From: Ophiura sarsii
Taxonomy: Eukaryota; Echinodermata; Ophiuroidea; Amphilepidida; Ophiuridae
Direction of reading: 5' to 3'
NCBI GenBank assembly: GCA_035610835.1
Contig: CM069448.1
Location: 13,020,462 to 13,084,461, forward strand
DNA: 64,000 bases
The notes beneath the pieces are model-generated. The model did no database searches. It worked only from the letters and a program-made list of their open reading frames with translations, and was not told the DNA's origin. This document shows, one piece after another, positions 32,800-45,324 of this stretch (positions are counted from its first letter, which is position 1; every line of letters starts with the position of its first letter). A program made the translations under genes and the position numbers.

Positions 32800-35700
32800 A
32801 ATTATTGACTTTAGCAAGTTTTTAAACCTAAACAATTAATTAGAACCATGTTATAGTAAAATCGGGCTTGTATGAATGGCCACCGTCAGAGATAAATAGC
32901 TGAACAAAGTAAATGAACAAAGAACGTGATTAAAATGGATCTAGCAGTGATAAAATGTATTTAAAAGCCCCCGTCCTAACTGGTGCATATCCCTTTGTTC
33001 TATAATCCTTGGTTACGGAGCGGCACGGTTAGATTTACCTTTAGTTTTACCCGATAATCGATAATTGATAATCAATCTGTGCTGCCCTCTGTTGTTGAAG
33101 ATGCGATTATAAATCGGACAATTTACACGCGATCAAACAGCCGTGCACATTGTTTAGAAGGAGAAAAAAATCAGTAAAAGTGAAAAATAAAGATATTTGT
33201 CAGCATTTCCGAAGGTATATTGGTGCTTTTCACTTTTTTGTATTTTGGTTAAAAGTCACCACCAATTGAATCAGGGAGGTCATGACTAAGCCTTAGCATC
33301 ACGTAACAAGCCATGGGTGGTCTTCAAGGTTATTTTGAATAAACATGAAACAAATAAGTGAGAAGCAATCTGTGGCCTTTTAGATGAATATGGGTAGTTT
33401 CGATGTGATCATATAGAAACTCAAAATGCTAGCAAATCCATGAATTTCACATGAAATACTGCACATTAAGCTCTATAATTTTGGGTGGTAGTTAGTAGGT
33501 ATATAAGCATTACGTACATGTGAAAAACCTAACTTCTGAAAAAATTGAGGGCTCCCTCCATGAAGGATCTCTCAGTGCCCCTTTAAATTCTCCCGAATGG
33601 ATGCAATTTCCCAAAATGATAGTACAAGGTGGGTGGGTGGGTTGTGTCATTTACCTATTTACTACTGAGTTGTTATCATTTAGCCAACAGTTGCTATCTT
33701 TGGTACATGTAGGTAGTAAATAATAGGAATCTGTTTTAGGACCTGCTTATTGATAGCTTTGGCCACACACAAAAAAACCTGTTCTATGGGCCTGGCTGAC
33801 CCATTTGTTTATTTTTTAGTTTATTTTTTAAAGAAAAATGTTCTGAAAATGTTGAGATGTTTTTGCACATTTTTGTTGTTGAAATTTCAAAAATTCTCCC
33901 AAAATTCCTGAAATTGTTGTAAACAACCTACCCTATCTGAGAGGTAAGTTTGCCCGCAGAACTTTTGTGGCCTTATTGAATGAAACCTATGCTTCAAAGG
34001 ATTGCTCCACATGTATATCGTACATCGTCTATATGAATACATTCACAAGTGAGCCCTCAGAGTCATTTTATGTTATGACTATGGATAGACCATGCTGCCC
34101 TCACATATTCAGAATTCACAAGCAGAGAGTTTCAAGAAAAGTTCTAGGAATTATTTGATTACCTTCAAGTTAAAGATTGTAAAATGTAAATTCCCTGAAG
34201 TATATAGGTCTTGGATTTATTCTTCTTCAAAATTAGGGATTTTCAATTAGGGTAGGGCAGCAATGTCAAATCTTGCAAACTGGATAGAAGTTGACATCTA
34301 ACAGTAGTTAAATAAGACGGAACAACATTTCATTTTTGAGTAGATTTCCCTGATTTTATCAGTCAGACTTAGAGGGTAGATTTTCTAAATAAGAAGGTAG
34401 ACTTTTGTAGATATATATTTCTGGTTAACGAGTAGATTTTTCCAGTTAGAAAGTTGATTTATAGTTAGATTTTTTTCTAGTCAGAGGGTAGAATTCCCTT
34501 AAAGGCATATTATGCCATCTTTTCACAAATAATTCACCAGAATTTGTTTTCTTAAATTGAAGTTTGACCATGAACCCATCTTGACTGTATTTCCCTCAAC
34601 ATTTGACAGAACTTTACTAACATTGAAAAATAAACCTACTTTCAATTGGGAATTTAATAACATCTTTTTCTCCATTTTATTTTTAAATTCATAGCACTCC
34701 TAATTTTTATGGCATGTATAATGTACATACAGGTTAAAATAAGTTATTTTCTGGTTATGACAATATTTTCAGATAAGTGTGAAAATATGACAAACTGTTA
34801 CTTGATATAGACATATGAAAACATTTACTAGCACTTCTATTTGCGTCGTCACTACCATCTGAGAATCCCCTACAAATAAATGATGCTACGTGATAATAAA
34901 TAGCCTATGTGATCCATCCCCATACACGTTTATTATCCCCGTCACTAATTCTACGAAGTGATCCCAACAGCTGGCCATCCATGCGTGCAGTGTTATCTAT
35001 CATGAAACATATGTCTCGTATATCCCTAGCCAACTCTTAGTTGTTTAAAAGCATACACAGCAGGGGGACAGAGTGGGGGATGTGGGAGAACGCCCCACCT
35101 AAAAAATTACAGATGACATGTTTTTAATGTCATACTAGCGTTATAATTGCCAATTTGTAAGCACTTTGTGTAAATTAGTTTCATCAATTTGTGTACAACA
35201 AAACGTTGATTCAAGTATTCTTTCCTAGGGCTATTAAAGAATTTCACACTACATGCAGTAGCTGGGGAGCATGGGTCTATTTTAGGGATTTTCCGGTCCC
35301 AGTGATTCGTTTTTAAATCAATCAAACCATAAAAACTGCATGTCTCAAAAGATATTATAACATCTATCTGTTTTGTTGTACATCTAGATGAGCAGTTTCT
35401 TTTAAGCAAGAGAGAGAGCGTATGCTGCAAGGGAAGACAGTCACAGATCTGTGTATATTACATTCTTTACATAGCTACGTATAAATACTTGCGCAGTCAA
35501 TGTATGATCAACAACAACTGGCGGCAGCCGTACACTATAACCTGAAGAACAACCATGATGTTTGGCAATGCACACCCCAATGGTAATCACTATGTCATGC
35601 TTCAGGTTCCACTGAACATATTATAGCTTTACAGTAGATATCTGCGTGACATACGAGTTCAAGCACACTCAGAGGTCCTCATTAGTAATTTCAAAACAAA

Positions 35701-35837
35701 ACAATTGCAGCTAATATATTTATATCTGCTTCCGTCCAATAATATTTTATTGCTCTACAAACCGGATTCCATTTGAGGGAGTCATACACCGATAGACACA
35801 TCTCCACATGGCATCGTGCATGGTGACTAAAAATCTC
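32800..35837. other. No gene seen (3 kb)
   Basis: Long AT-rich stretch. Small scattered motifs only: TTAAAGGCATATTATGCCAT at 34500 is a lone end of the GGCATATTATGTGATC family, and TCTGAGAGGTAAGTTTGCC at 33937 echoes 55069. Frames at 33520, 33967 and 35107 lack splice or motif support. Confidence 0.4.
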
Positions 35838-36089
35838 TTAACACTTTCCACGCAGCAGGCGTCTGCAGACGAGTTCAACATTTTCACAATGTTTCACAAA
35901 TGTAAAAATTGTTGAATTTCATCGCCATATTTGGAATCACCATGAGAAATGTATTAAAATAAGTATAAATATGGCTAGTATTGGCCGTAAATGTTGATTA
36001 GTAATCCTTGAGATAGACTTTAAAAGTAGGGAAAGATTTCTGAAAAATCTGTTTTTCGATATGGTCAATTGCCGCTTGGAAAGTATTAA
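35838..36089 (+). mobile_element. TTAA-flanked MITE, CACTTTCCAYG family, copy 3
   Basis: Begins TTAACACTTTCCACGCAGC and ends GCTTGGAAAGTATTAA. It shares the CCATATTTGGAATCACCATG and GATAGACTTTAAAAGT stretches with the other copies. A palindrome GTCTGCAGAC lies near the left end. Confidence 0.85.
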
Positions 36090-36372
36090 CCAAATGTTTT
36101 GCTTCTTTATCAAGAAAACTAACAAAAATACAACAAATTATTCCCATTAAAAACACAAAAACAATATATTGTAGGCCTAAAGTTATCAGGGGATGATACA
36201 GTGCTGTGTTTTTCAAACGGTCTCTGGAGGGGTTTATGGGCCTATGGGCCTATACTTTATGTCAATTTATCCTCGGTTTTTTGAGCAATTTATTTTCTTC
36301 CACAACTGGTATTCTGTGATTTACTCTTAAGCAGGCAAGTGTGATAGGCACAGGGCAAAGGATGCTCTCCCA

Positions 36373-36719
36373 GTGGCGTAGCCAGGGATCTGGGGTGCAA
36401 TCCCCCCCCCCCCAATATTGGAATCCTATCGGTTGAGATTGTCATTGTTGGTGATGAATTGGGTCCAGGCAACATTGGATAGACAGGACAGAAAACTTAA
36501 TCAAAATGTGGCTCAATTTTTACTTTTACCACGTTTACGTTGCTTGACATCTGGCCTTCAAAATGTTTTATGTCAGAAGCCCTCGATTTGCAGTATCTCA
36601 AATTTCTGACTCGGTGGCAATAATTCTCCAAAGTTGACAGCCTCAGGAAGTCCTTGTTGGTTCACTTTTATTCTACCCCCCCCCCCCCCCCCCTATATGA
36701 AAAACATAGCCACGCCACT
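36373..36719. mobile_element. hAT-type element, CAGTGGCGTAGCC ends
   Basis: The left end CAGTGGCGTAGCCAGGG and the right end TAGCCACGCCACTG bracket 347 bp containing C runs at 36403 and 36676. No 8-bp duplication is legible, probably because the right flank is part of a larger inverted structure. Confidence 0.55.
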
Positions 36720-37310
36720 GATATCCTTGTTACCGTATAAGACCCCGGGGGGTGGGGGGGTACTCGAATTTGAAGAGGGTAGGGGTGTGCGGCTGGGCAG
36801 TCTGAAAACAGGGGCTTACCGAACTGAACGGGCACCAAAACCGGGGCGCACCGAACTGAACGGTCATCGAAATTGGGGTCTTCAGAGAACTGAATTCTTA
36901 TACAAAATTGTGTCTTATAAACTGAATTTTAGGCAAAGTTTTGCCTTATGAACTGAATTTGGGCCAAATTTGAGGCTACATAACTCAAATTCATAAGATT
37001 TTCACACATTTTATTGATTTTTGGTTGAATTTGGGTTCTAAGGGAACTGCCAATGGATGAAAAGGGGGTCTTATGGAACTGCCAGTGGATGAAAAGGGGG
37101 ATCTTAAGGAGCGGCCGAAAGGCGTGAAAAGGGGTCCTTGCCAGCCGCACATACCCGTATGGCCAATATATGTGAGTACCCCCCCCCCCCCGGGATTAGA
37201 CCTATAATAGGTATAATACGGAAACAAGGATATCAGTGGCATAGGGGGGGGGGGTGAAAAATGAAAAATAAAAGTGAACTTCCTGAGACTGTCAACTGCA
37301 GGGAAGTCAA
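36631..37310. repeat. Large inverted repeat enclosing a nested element
   Basis: The left arm (GTTGACAGCCTCAGGAAG, TTCACTTTTATT, C run, GCCACTGATATCCTTGTT, CCGTATAA) is mirrored by the right arm (TTATACGGAAACAAGGATAT, CAGTGGCATAGG, G run, AATAAAAGTGAACTTCCTGA, GACTGTCAAC). The arms flank the CCCGGG-ended element at 36745. Confidence 0.75.
36745..37194 (+). mobile_element. CCCGGG-ended element, copy 3 (imperfect 8-bp duplication)
   Basis: Ends are CCGGGGGGTGGGGGGGTACT and GAGTACC, C run, CGGG. Inner arms are GGTGTGCGGCTGG and CCAGCCGCACATACCC. Flanks ATAAGACC and ATTAGACC differ at one base. The interior has tandem ACCGAACTGAACGG-type and CTTATGGAACTG-type units. Confidence 0.75.
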
Positions 37311-37329
37311 TTTGTTCATATATCATAGA

Positions 37330-37757
37330 GACATTGGTTTGTTCTTGAAGTCATAATGCACTTCAAAGATACCAAATACTACTCACTACTACTGTGTAAT
37401 CAATGTTTGCATTGTATAAATATCACATACTGCGTTTAATAATTTGTTTTCATAATCGATAATATTTATTTATACACACAGAAGTTTTTGTCCACTATGT
37501 TTATCCCCAGGACCAGGGTACTCAACTAGCTAAGAATAAGGTTTACCCTCTATGGATTTAGAAAAACCTACCAGTCTTATTCCTCACTGTGTAAATGTAT
37601 GGGTCATTCTTAAAAAGGTCCCATTGTAGACAAGACATACACAACAGTGGCAGGGTATAGTAAAGGAACTTTACACATCTTTTCCATGTTAGAAGTAGAA
37701 GCTGGGGATTTAGTTTTGTTCTCAGTAATAAACTCCACTATTTCACTTTTAAAGACA
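37330..37757. other. No gene seen
   Basis: AT-rich spacer; nothing supported. Confidence 0.4.
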
Positions 37758-37890
37758 TACAGGGTGAGTAAAAAAAAAGTGTCCCATGTGAAATAACATT
37801 TTTTTTGCCATGTAATATATCAAAATTGTTCGTGAAATACTAGTAATAATAATGTTCGGCAATCCTTAATGTGCCATAACAAATTTTTTC
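37758..37890 (+). mobile_element. Left-end fragment, TACAGGGTGAGTAAAAA
   Basis: TACAGGGTGAGTAAAAAAAA, then GTCCCATGTGAAATAACAT. About 130 bp match the start of the fragment at 53031. No matching right end was found, so it looks truncated or single-ended. Confidence 0.5.
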
Positions 37891-39185
37891 TATCCATTTT
37901 GGAGCTTCTGTTATTAAATATTGGAAAATCTACTTGGGCATGTTTAATTTCAGCTTTGGCCACTTTTCATGTGAAGAGAGCTCTTTATTAGAATCGTCAA
38001 TCAGTGAGTAATTGAACATATTAATCAATCAAATCAATAATAATAGAGCTACTAAATGTTGATAGGTAGTTGAATTTTAACAAAAAACATATTTTCATCC
38101 ATATTATCCATGTCATACCATTACATATTTGAATTTTGGACGGTATTTTAAACAATACATTGACATATATCCTAAAATCATCACCGTTGGGAAACTTACA
38201 ATTTCATTTCCTTAGCCTAATCATGGTTTGAACGGTTAAAAATAAACTGTCGGAGTATATCCGACAACTTATTATCCAGGTGTTTTTTGGTTTGTAAATA
38301 GAAATTTCATGGTTTGACACCACGTTATCGCCGCTTAGTGATCCGGACATGATTACAACTGCATACGTAAGTGAACACAATGATACGGAATGCGTTTTTA
38401 TAACGAAAATCAACAAAATGTTGAAAATGCCTCAAATAATTGGAAAGCAAATTTTCATTGTGATTTAGTAAAGTTAGGACATTTTTCTTTGGAAAATACA
38501 GTCAAGATCGATTTATGAGTCCAGGAATGACTTTCCTGATAGTCAAACTTTATTATAAGAGAGAAAAAAATATGTGTAAAAGTTCACATAATATTGTTTA
38601 AGGTAGACATACTCACCCAGTTCTTAATCACAATTATTAATTTATTTCTCCTAGCAAAAGTTAAACATCAATTTGTAATAATTGGAAATAGGAATATAGA
38701 AATAGTCATTTTTGTGGAAATGGGGAAGCATGTCCCATGGAATCTTGGGTAGCTGGGCATAATCACACAATGGTGGGGTGGAGAGCCATTTCTTCATTTC
38801 TTCACCCTTACAAGGCTTCTCCCATCCCACCCCCAATTACCCTGATTACAAACTCATAGTTGACATAATTATTCATTATGCCCCCTTCTGATCACATGCC
38901 TACACATCCCCATTGTCACTTCCCAATTGAAGACTCACTTATTTATTTAGTAATGTATACTGCCAAGAATGCGATGACCTTGCCTTACCCTCATCCCCTA
39001 GATGTATTAATACACTTCCTCACATGTCCTGACCAACCTAAGAAGATTATGATCATCATAATATTGACCACTGTGTAATTACCCTGAGCATGGATTTGGC
39101 CTAGCTAAGTTTTCTGGACACGGGATTGGGGTTATCCTAGGATCTATGCATGTGGGTTAGGGTAGATCTATCCAAGATTATCATC
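37891..39185. other. No gene seen; decayed fold-back repeat at 38240-38520
   Basis: AAACTGTCGGAGTATATCCG, GACAACTTATTATCC and GGAAAATACAGTCAAGATCG match pieces at 20740-20880 and 46050. The rest, including a GC-richer stretch at 38750-39000, has no supported gene. Confidence 0.4.
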
Positions 39186-40250
39186 TACGAGGGTCATTCA
39201 ATAAGTTCTACCTCCTCCCTCATAACATCGCTAATATTAATGTCAACCTCATGACATTTGTCATGATTATAGCTCCGAACCATAGCTTCAATTTTGTAGT
39301 AAATGATAATTGATATCTGTTTTACTTTTGTTATGACGCGGTCAAAGCCAGAGAGAGATTTTGGACAACGGACACAGAAAATTACCTTACAAATATACAC
39401 ATGTTTTTCGGGTGGTTTTTTCGTATTGTATGGTTAAATATAAGAGCATGATTTAAATATTGAAAATGGAAATGAATGAACGATATCTGAATAATTACAG
39501 TATTATCATGTATAGATAAGATTATTAACAATATTAACTATTGTAGGCTTGCAAATAGTGTACTATCAACTCAAATGTATTGCTATGCCTTTGGCATACC
39601 GGAATACTGCTAATCAGTCAAATGCTCGTTGTTACAACCTAAGCCACAATGATGCCTCGAATGTTAAATCTTTACCATAATAGTAACTTTATAAGTTTTA
39701 CTTATGTGCAACCTTCAGAATAGTAAATCAGGTAGTCAATGATAGAAAATTATCGCTTTAATAGACTTTAAATCCCTCTATCTAGTTCGGTATATCGAAG
39801 ATCGCTTAGTTCTCATGAAAGTCAAATATTACTTTTACAGGGCTCTCTAGGGGAGGGGTAAACTGAATGGTTGTTCTAAACCTGGATCTGGCTAATCAGA
39901 GGGCATATTTTTTTCCAAACCAATCAGTCAACTTTATTGTTTACAGTCTGTTAAAGAGATATCTGACATAGAATGGTTATAATTGACCGATAGGTATGTT
40001 TTGCCTCTCACAATAGGCCAATTGAAAAGCACTTCGGTGATATTTTGCTGTTTTTCACCCGTTTCCGTCACACTAAATCGAGGTTCGGTTCTCACTGCAT
40101 GTCCGGAAAAGTACAACCAGTACTCAGATCAATTTACAATGGATTTATAGCTGAGGTTCCAAGCTACAATCGTGTGATATTTGATAAGACTGGCTCATAT
40201 AATAATAAAGTTATGAGGTAGGAGGTAGAACTTATTGAATGACCCTCGTA
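39186..40250 (-). mobile_element. 1.06-kb mariner-type element, copy 2 (inverted)
   Basis: Same ends as copy 1 (TACGAGGGTCATTCAATAAG), but the body runs in the opposite direction: the stretch near GGCTCATATAATAATAAAGT is at its right end. 1065 bp, with small indels against copy 1. No transposase. Confidence 0.9.
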
Positions 40251-40432
40251 TAATAAGATCTTCCCTGGCCCTACCACATCATCATGTCCCTATATACTCT
40301 GCAGTGAAGAGAAATCTGGCTGGGCAAACTACATAGGCCGTAGGACAACGGGGCAAGGGCCCGGCAAGGGTTACCAGGCCAGCAAGCCCATGGGGAGAGG
40401 GTAGAGCATTCAACATTCAAAATACAACTCAC

Positions 40433-40612
40433 TTTACGACAGCTCTTCCTATTTCCCCCATGACGACACGATGGATGATATTTTGGATGCAAATGTCCGC
40501 TTCTTGGCAAGTTTATATTCAAAGACTCTCCGTCTAGCAGGCGATGAACTTTTGATGGCGATTGTGTGATGATGAGTTTATAATGACTGGTAATATTTCT
40601 ATCCAAGTTCGC
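40433..40612 (-). CDS. Possible coding exon, unrecognised
   Basis: On the minus strand an open stretch (DVANLDRNITSHYKLI, then SPSKVHRLLDGESLNINL, then HPSCRHGGNRKSCRK) ends exactly at a good donor, AAA/GTGAGT. A weak acceptor, ATAAAG, lies at the upstream side. Composition is unlike the flanking repeats. No family is recognised and no partner exon was found. It could be a chance frame just outside the 39186 element. Confidence 0.25.
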
Positions 40613-40629
40613 GACGTCTTTATAGCATG

Positions 40630-41274
40630 TATAGCATGGTTAAAAGCTTAGAGCTTAAAACTATGCAGACAGTCCAAGGGAGGGATACCGTTTTGCAATC
40701 TGAGTCAGTCACCAAATATTTGCGACGCGTTTTACGTGAGCATGGTGAAGGGGATTTTAAGTGCTGACTGATGTAGCGAGCCAAAGTGGTTGTATATCAC
40801 GTCGTGATATGCCCTTCTTTACCGATGTCATCGTATTGCAGTCATCTAGAGTATTTTGTTATGACTCGACCAGACCCAGCATGTCGCCACCTAGCAGCGA
40901 GTTTGTGTGAAGGTGGAATGTACTAATTGCGAGAAAAAACCTCAATGATTCGGCAATACCCATCTACTATATTTTTACCAATCCAGTGTTCGGATTTTTT
41001 TCGACAGCACACTCGACAGAAAAAGCAAAACAATGCCAATTCAGTGATATTATCTATTATGGCAATATCTGAAGTAAGAATATCTTCAGAAGTTAGAATT
41101 ATAACAAAAATCTCTATGATATATTTATGGCAACATCACTGGCCTATCATTTCATTCTTAATTTGTGATTGTAAGAAATTAATTAAAATCACTCTGATGT
41201 GAGAAACGGTAACGTGAGCAAAATTGAGCATAGAGCAATAATAATCTGATAGTTATATATATCGATCGATAGAT
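40630..41274. other. No gene seen
   Basis: Unique-looking DNA between the exon candidate and the satellite. A 91-codon plus-strand frame has AT-driven composition and no splice sites. Confidence 0.4.
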
Positions 41275-44200
41275 CATTAATGGTGAGCTATCGTCAGTGG
41301 ATAGCTACATTATCACAATGTGAATGGGCTGTTTTCAATGGATAGCAAATATTTAACCATTTGATTTGTGGTATTTTCAGTAGATAGCGACATTAAAACA
41401 ATACGATTTGAGCTATCTTCAGTAGATAACAACTTTTAACAATTTGATTTGAGCTGTTTTCAGTATAGATAACAACTTTTAACAAATTTGATTTGAGCTA
41501 TCTTCAGTAGATAGTGACATTAAAGCAATCTGATCTGAGCTATCTTCAGTAGATAACAACTTTGTAACCATTTGATTTGAGCTGTCTTCAGTAGATAGCG
41601 ACATTAAAACAATTTGATTTGAGCTATCTTCAGTAGATAGCGACATTCTAACAATCTGATTTGAGCTATCTTCAGTATATAACAACTTTTAACAATTTGA
41701 TTTGAGCTATCTTAAGTAGATAACGACATTAAAACAATTTGATTGGAGCTATCTTCAGAAGATAGCGACAATCTGATTTGAGCTATCAGTATAAATAACA
41801 ACTTTTAACCAAATTTGATTTGAGCTATCTTCAGTAGATATAGCGACATTAAAACAATCTGATCTGAGCTATCTTCTCACTCACTCACTCACTCCGGCGA
41901 CTTCTGTCGGGCATTAACAATGGCTCTCCAGACACGCCTATCTTCCATGCAGGTCTTTATCTCAGCAGGTGTTTGTCCAGTGTCTTGACATAGAATATCC
42001 ACATAGCTTAACATCGGTCGTCCAGCATTTCTTTTGCCATGAACTGGTTTCCAAAGAACTAGGTCTGATATCACATCCCCAGAACGTCTGACACAGTGTC
42101 CAGCAAACTGTAGTCGCCTCTTCTTGATTCGTTCACTTACTCTAGGAAGATCACCATAGAGTTCTTTGTTGGTGATGTGCAACCTCCAGCTAATATCAAG
42201 GGCTGATCTAAGAAGCCTGGTGTAACATCCATCCAATAGCTTTCGAACTTTAGTTGTTACTGTCCATGTTTCTGAGCCATAGAGAAGAATGCTTTCTACT
42301 GTAGCTTGGAATAGCTTAATTCAGTAGATAACAACTTTTTAACCATTTGATTTGAGCTGTCTTCAGTAGATAGTGACATTAAAACAACCTGGTTAGAGCT
42401 ATCTTCAGTAGATAGCGACATTCTAACAACCTGATTTGAGCTGTCTTCAGTATAATAAATAACAACTTTAAACAAATTTGATTTGAGCTATATATCTTCA
42501 GTAGATATCGACATTAAAACAATCTGATTTGAGCTATCTTCAGTAGATAACAACTTTTAACAATTTGATTTGAGCTATCTTTAAGTAAATAGCGACATTA
42601 AAACCATTTGATTGGAGCTATTTTCACAAGATAGCGACATTAAAACAATCTGATTTGAGCTATCTTCAGTAGATACATTTGTAGCGACATTCTAACAATC
42701 TGATTTGAGCTGTCTTCAGTATAGATAACAACATTTAACAAATTTGATTTTTGAGCTATCTTCAGTAGATAGCGACATTAAAACAATCTGATTTGAGCTA
42801 TCTGCAGTGGATAGCAACTTTTTGACAATATGATTTGAGCTATATTCCGAGTAGATAGCAACATTCTAATAATCTGATTTGAACTATCTTCAGTAGATAA
42901 CAACTTTTAACAATTTGATAAGAGCTATCTTCAGTAGATAGCGACATTAAAACAATTTGATTGGAGCTATCTTTAGAAGATATCGACATTCTAATAATCT
43001 GATTTGAGCTATCTTCAGTAGATAACAGCTTTTAACAATTTTAGTTGGCTATGTTGAGTAGATAGCGACATTAAAACAATTTGATTGGGGCTAGGCTATC
43101 TTCAGAAGATAGCGACATTAAAACAATTTGATTTGAGCTATCTTCAGTAGATAGCGACATTCTTATCATCTGATTTGAGCTATCTTCAGTAGATAACAGC
43201 TTTTAATAAATTTTAGTTGGGCTATCTTCAGTAGATAGCGACATTAAAACAATTTGATTTGAGCTATCTTTAGTAGATAGCGCCATTCTAACAATCTGAT
43301 TTGATTTGATTCTAACAATCTTCAGTAGATAACAACTTTTAACAATTTGATTGGAGCTATCTTCAGTAGATAGCGACATTCTAATAATCTGATTTGGGCT
43401 ATCTTCAGTAGATTACAGCTTTTAACAATTTGAGTTGGGCTATCTTCAGTAGATAGCGACATTAAGACAATTTCATTTGAGCTATCTTCAGTAGATAGTG
43501 ACATTCTAACAATCTGATTTGAGCTGTCTTCAGTATTGATAACATTTAACCATTTTATTTGAGCTATCTTCAGTAGATAGCAACATTAAAACAATTTGAT
43601 TGGAGCTATCTTCAGAAGATAGCGACATTAAAACAATTTGATTTGAGCTAACATGATAACAACATGTAACCATTTTATTTGAGCTATCTTCAGTAGATAG
43701 CGACATTCTAACAATCTGATTTGAGCTATCTTCAGTAGATAACAACTTTTAACAATTTTAGTTGGCTATGTTCAGTAGATAGTGACATTAAAACAATTTG
43801 ATTGGAGCTATCTTCAGAAGATATCGACATTCTAATAATCTGATTTGAGCTATCTTCAGTAGATAACAGCTTTTAACAATTTTAGTTGGCCATGTTCAGT
43901 AGATAGCGACATTAAAACAATTTGATTGGAGCTATCATCAGAAGATAGCGACATTAAAACAATTTGATTTGAGCTATCTTCAGTAGATATCGACATTCTA
44001 ATCATCTGATTTGAGCTATCTTCAGTAGATAACAGCTTTTAACAATTTGAGTTGGGCTATCTTCAGCTAGATAGCAACATTAAAACAATTTGATTGGAGC
44101 TATCGTCAGAAGATAGCGACATTAAGACAATTTAATTTGAGCTATCTTCAGTAGATAGTGACATTCTAACAATCTGATTTGAGCTGTCTTCAGTATTGAT

Positions 44201-44880
44201 AACATTTAACCATTTTATTTGAGCTATCTTCAGTAGATAGCAACATTAAAACAATTTGATTGGAGCTATCATCAGAAGATAGCGACATTAAGACAATTTG
44301 ATTTGAGCTATCTTCAGTAGATAGTGACATTCTAACAATCTGATTTGAGCTGTCTTCAGTATTGATAACAACATTTAACCATTTTATTTGAGCTATCTTC
44401 AGTAGATAGCGACATTCTAATAATCTTATTTGAGCTATCTTCAGTAGATAACAACTTTTAACAATTTGATTTTAGCTATCTTCAGTAGATAGCGACATTC
44501 TAATAATCTGATATTAGCTATCTTCAGTAGATAACAACTTTAACAATTCGATTTGAGCTATCTTCAGTAGATATCAACATTCTAACAATCTGATATTAGC
44601 TAACTTCAGTATATGACAACATTCTCACAATCTGAATCAGCTATCTGCAGTGTATAGCAACTTTTTAACAATTTGATTTGAGCTATAGATAACTACATTT
44701 TATAAATCTGATATGAGCTATCTTCAGTAGATAACAACTTTTTAACAATTTTATTTGAGCTAATATCAGTATATAGATAGTGCCATCAATCTGATATTAG
44801 CTATCTTCAGTAGATGGTAACACTCTCACCATCTGGATGAGCTACCTGCAGTGGATAGCAATTTTTTAACAATTTGAGCT
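41275..44880 (-). repeat. About 42-bp minisatellite (hairpin-core satellite, array B)
   Basis: Roughly 75 tandem units of 41-42 bp. Each has GAGCTATCTTCAGTAGATA followed by either GCGACATTAAAACAATTTGA or ACAACTTTTAACAATTTGAT; the two types often alternate. The core is the reverse complement of array A's. Repeated STEDSSNQIV-type frames on the minus strand are by-products. Interrupted by a LINE fragment at 41877-42318. Confidence 0.9.
41877..42318 (-). pseudogene. 5'-truncated RTE-type LINE, reverse transcriptase C-terminus
   Basis: On the minus strand an open frame runs from 42318 to a TGA at 41889: ESILLYGSETWTV, then LDGCYTRLLRSALDISW, ELYGDLPRVSERIKKRR, LQFAGHCVRR, and finally a GRPMLSYVD/LCQDTG block and DRRVWRAIV. 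This is the familiar C-terminal region of RTE-like (BovB-type) reverse transcriptase proteins. It is only about 143 codons, has no catalytic core, and ends with a GAGT microsatellite tail (four units), typical of RTE 3' ends. The element is a dead 5'-truncated insertion inside the hairpin-core satellite, whose units resume on both sides. The frame itself is intact, so the insertion is fairly young. Confidence 0.9.
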
Positions 44881-44900
44881 ATGGAGAATAAGAAAAACAT

Positions 44901-45320
44901 AAAATTCCTACCCATGATGTTCAAGTGCAATCAATTTTCTATGACACAGGTTCGTAATTTTGATGGATTTAGAACATCAATTGATTCATCATGATTTGGC
45001 CTTTTTAAAATGACCCTGATTGTCATTACATAAACAAGTCCACACTATGAGAGATTATAAATTGGACTCTTATAATCTTATGATAGAATTTTGTTAGAAA
45101 AATGTGTTGTTCAATCACAGTAACAAAAAATTCCTATGATGTTCAAGCGCAATCAAATTTCTATGACAGTTTCATAATTTTGATGGATTTTAGAACATCA
45201 CTTCAAATGGTATCATGATTTGGCCTTTGTAAAATGACTCTGATTGTCATTACATCAAAAGGTCCACACTCTGAAATCATAACTTGGGACTCTTATAATC
45301 TTATGATAGAATTTTGTTAG
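44901..45320 (+). repeat. About 222-bp tandem duplication
   Basis: Two units start at 44901 and about 45126: AAATTCCTA, GATGTTCAAG, TTTCTATGACA, AATTTTGATGGATTT, TCATGATTTGGCC, GATTGTCATTACAT, and the shared end GGACTCTTATAATCTTATGA. Located right beside array B. Confidence 0.85.
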
Positions 45321-45324
45321 TAGT

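Noticed and set aside
43322..43745. Minus-strand frames reading STEDSSNQIV repeats
   Set aside because: They come from the 41-42-bp satellite and break whenever a 41-bp unit shifts the frame.
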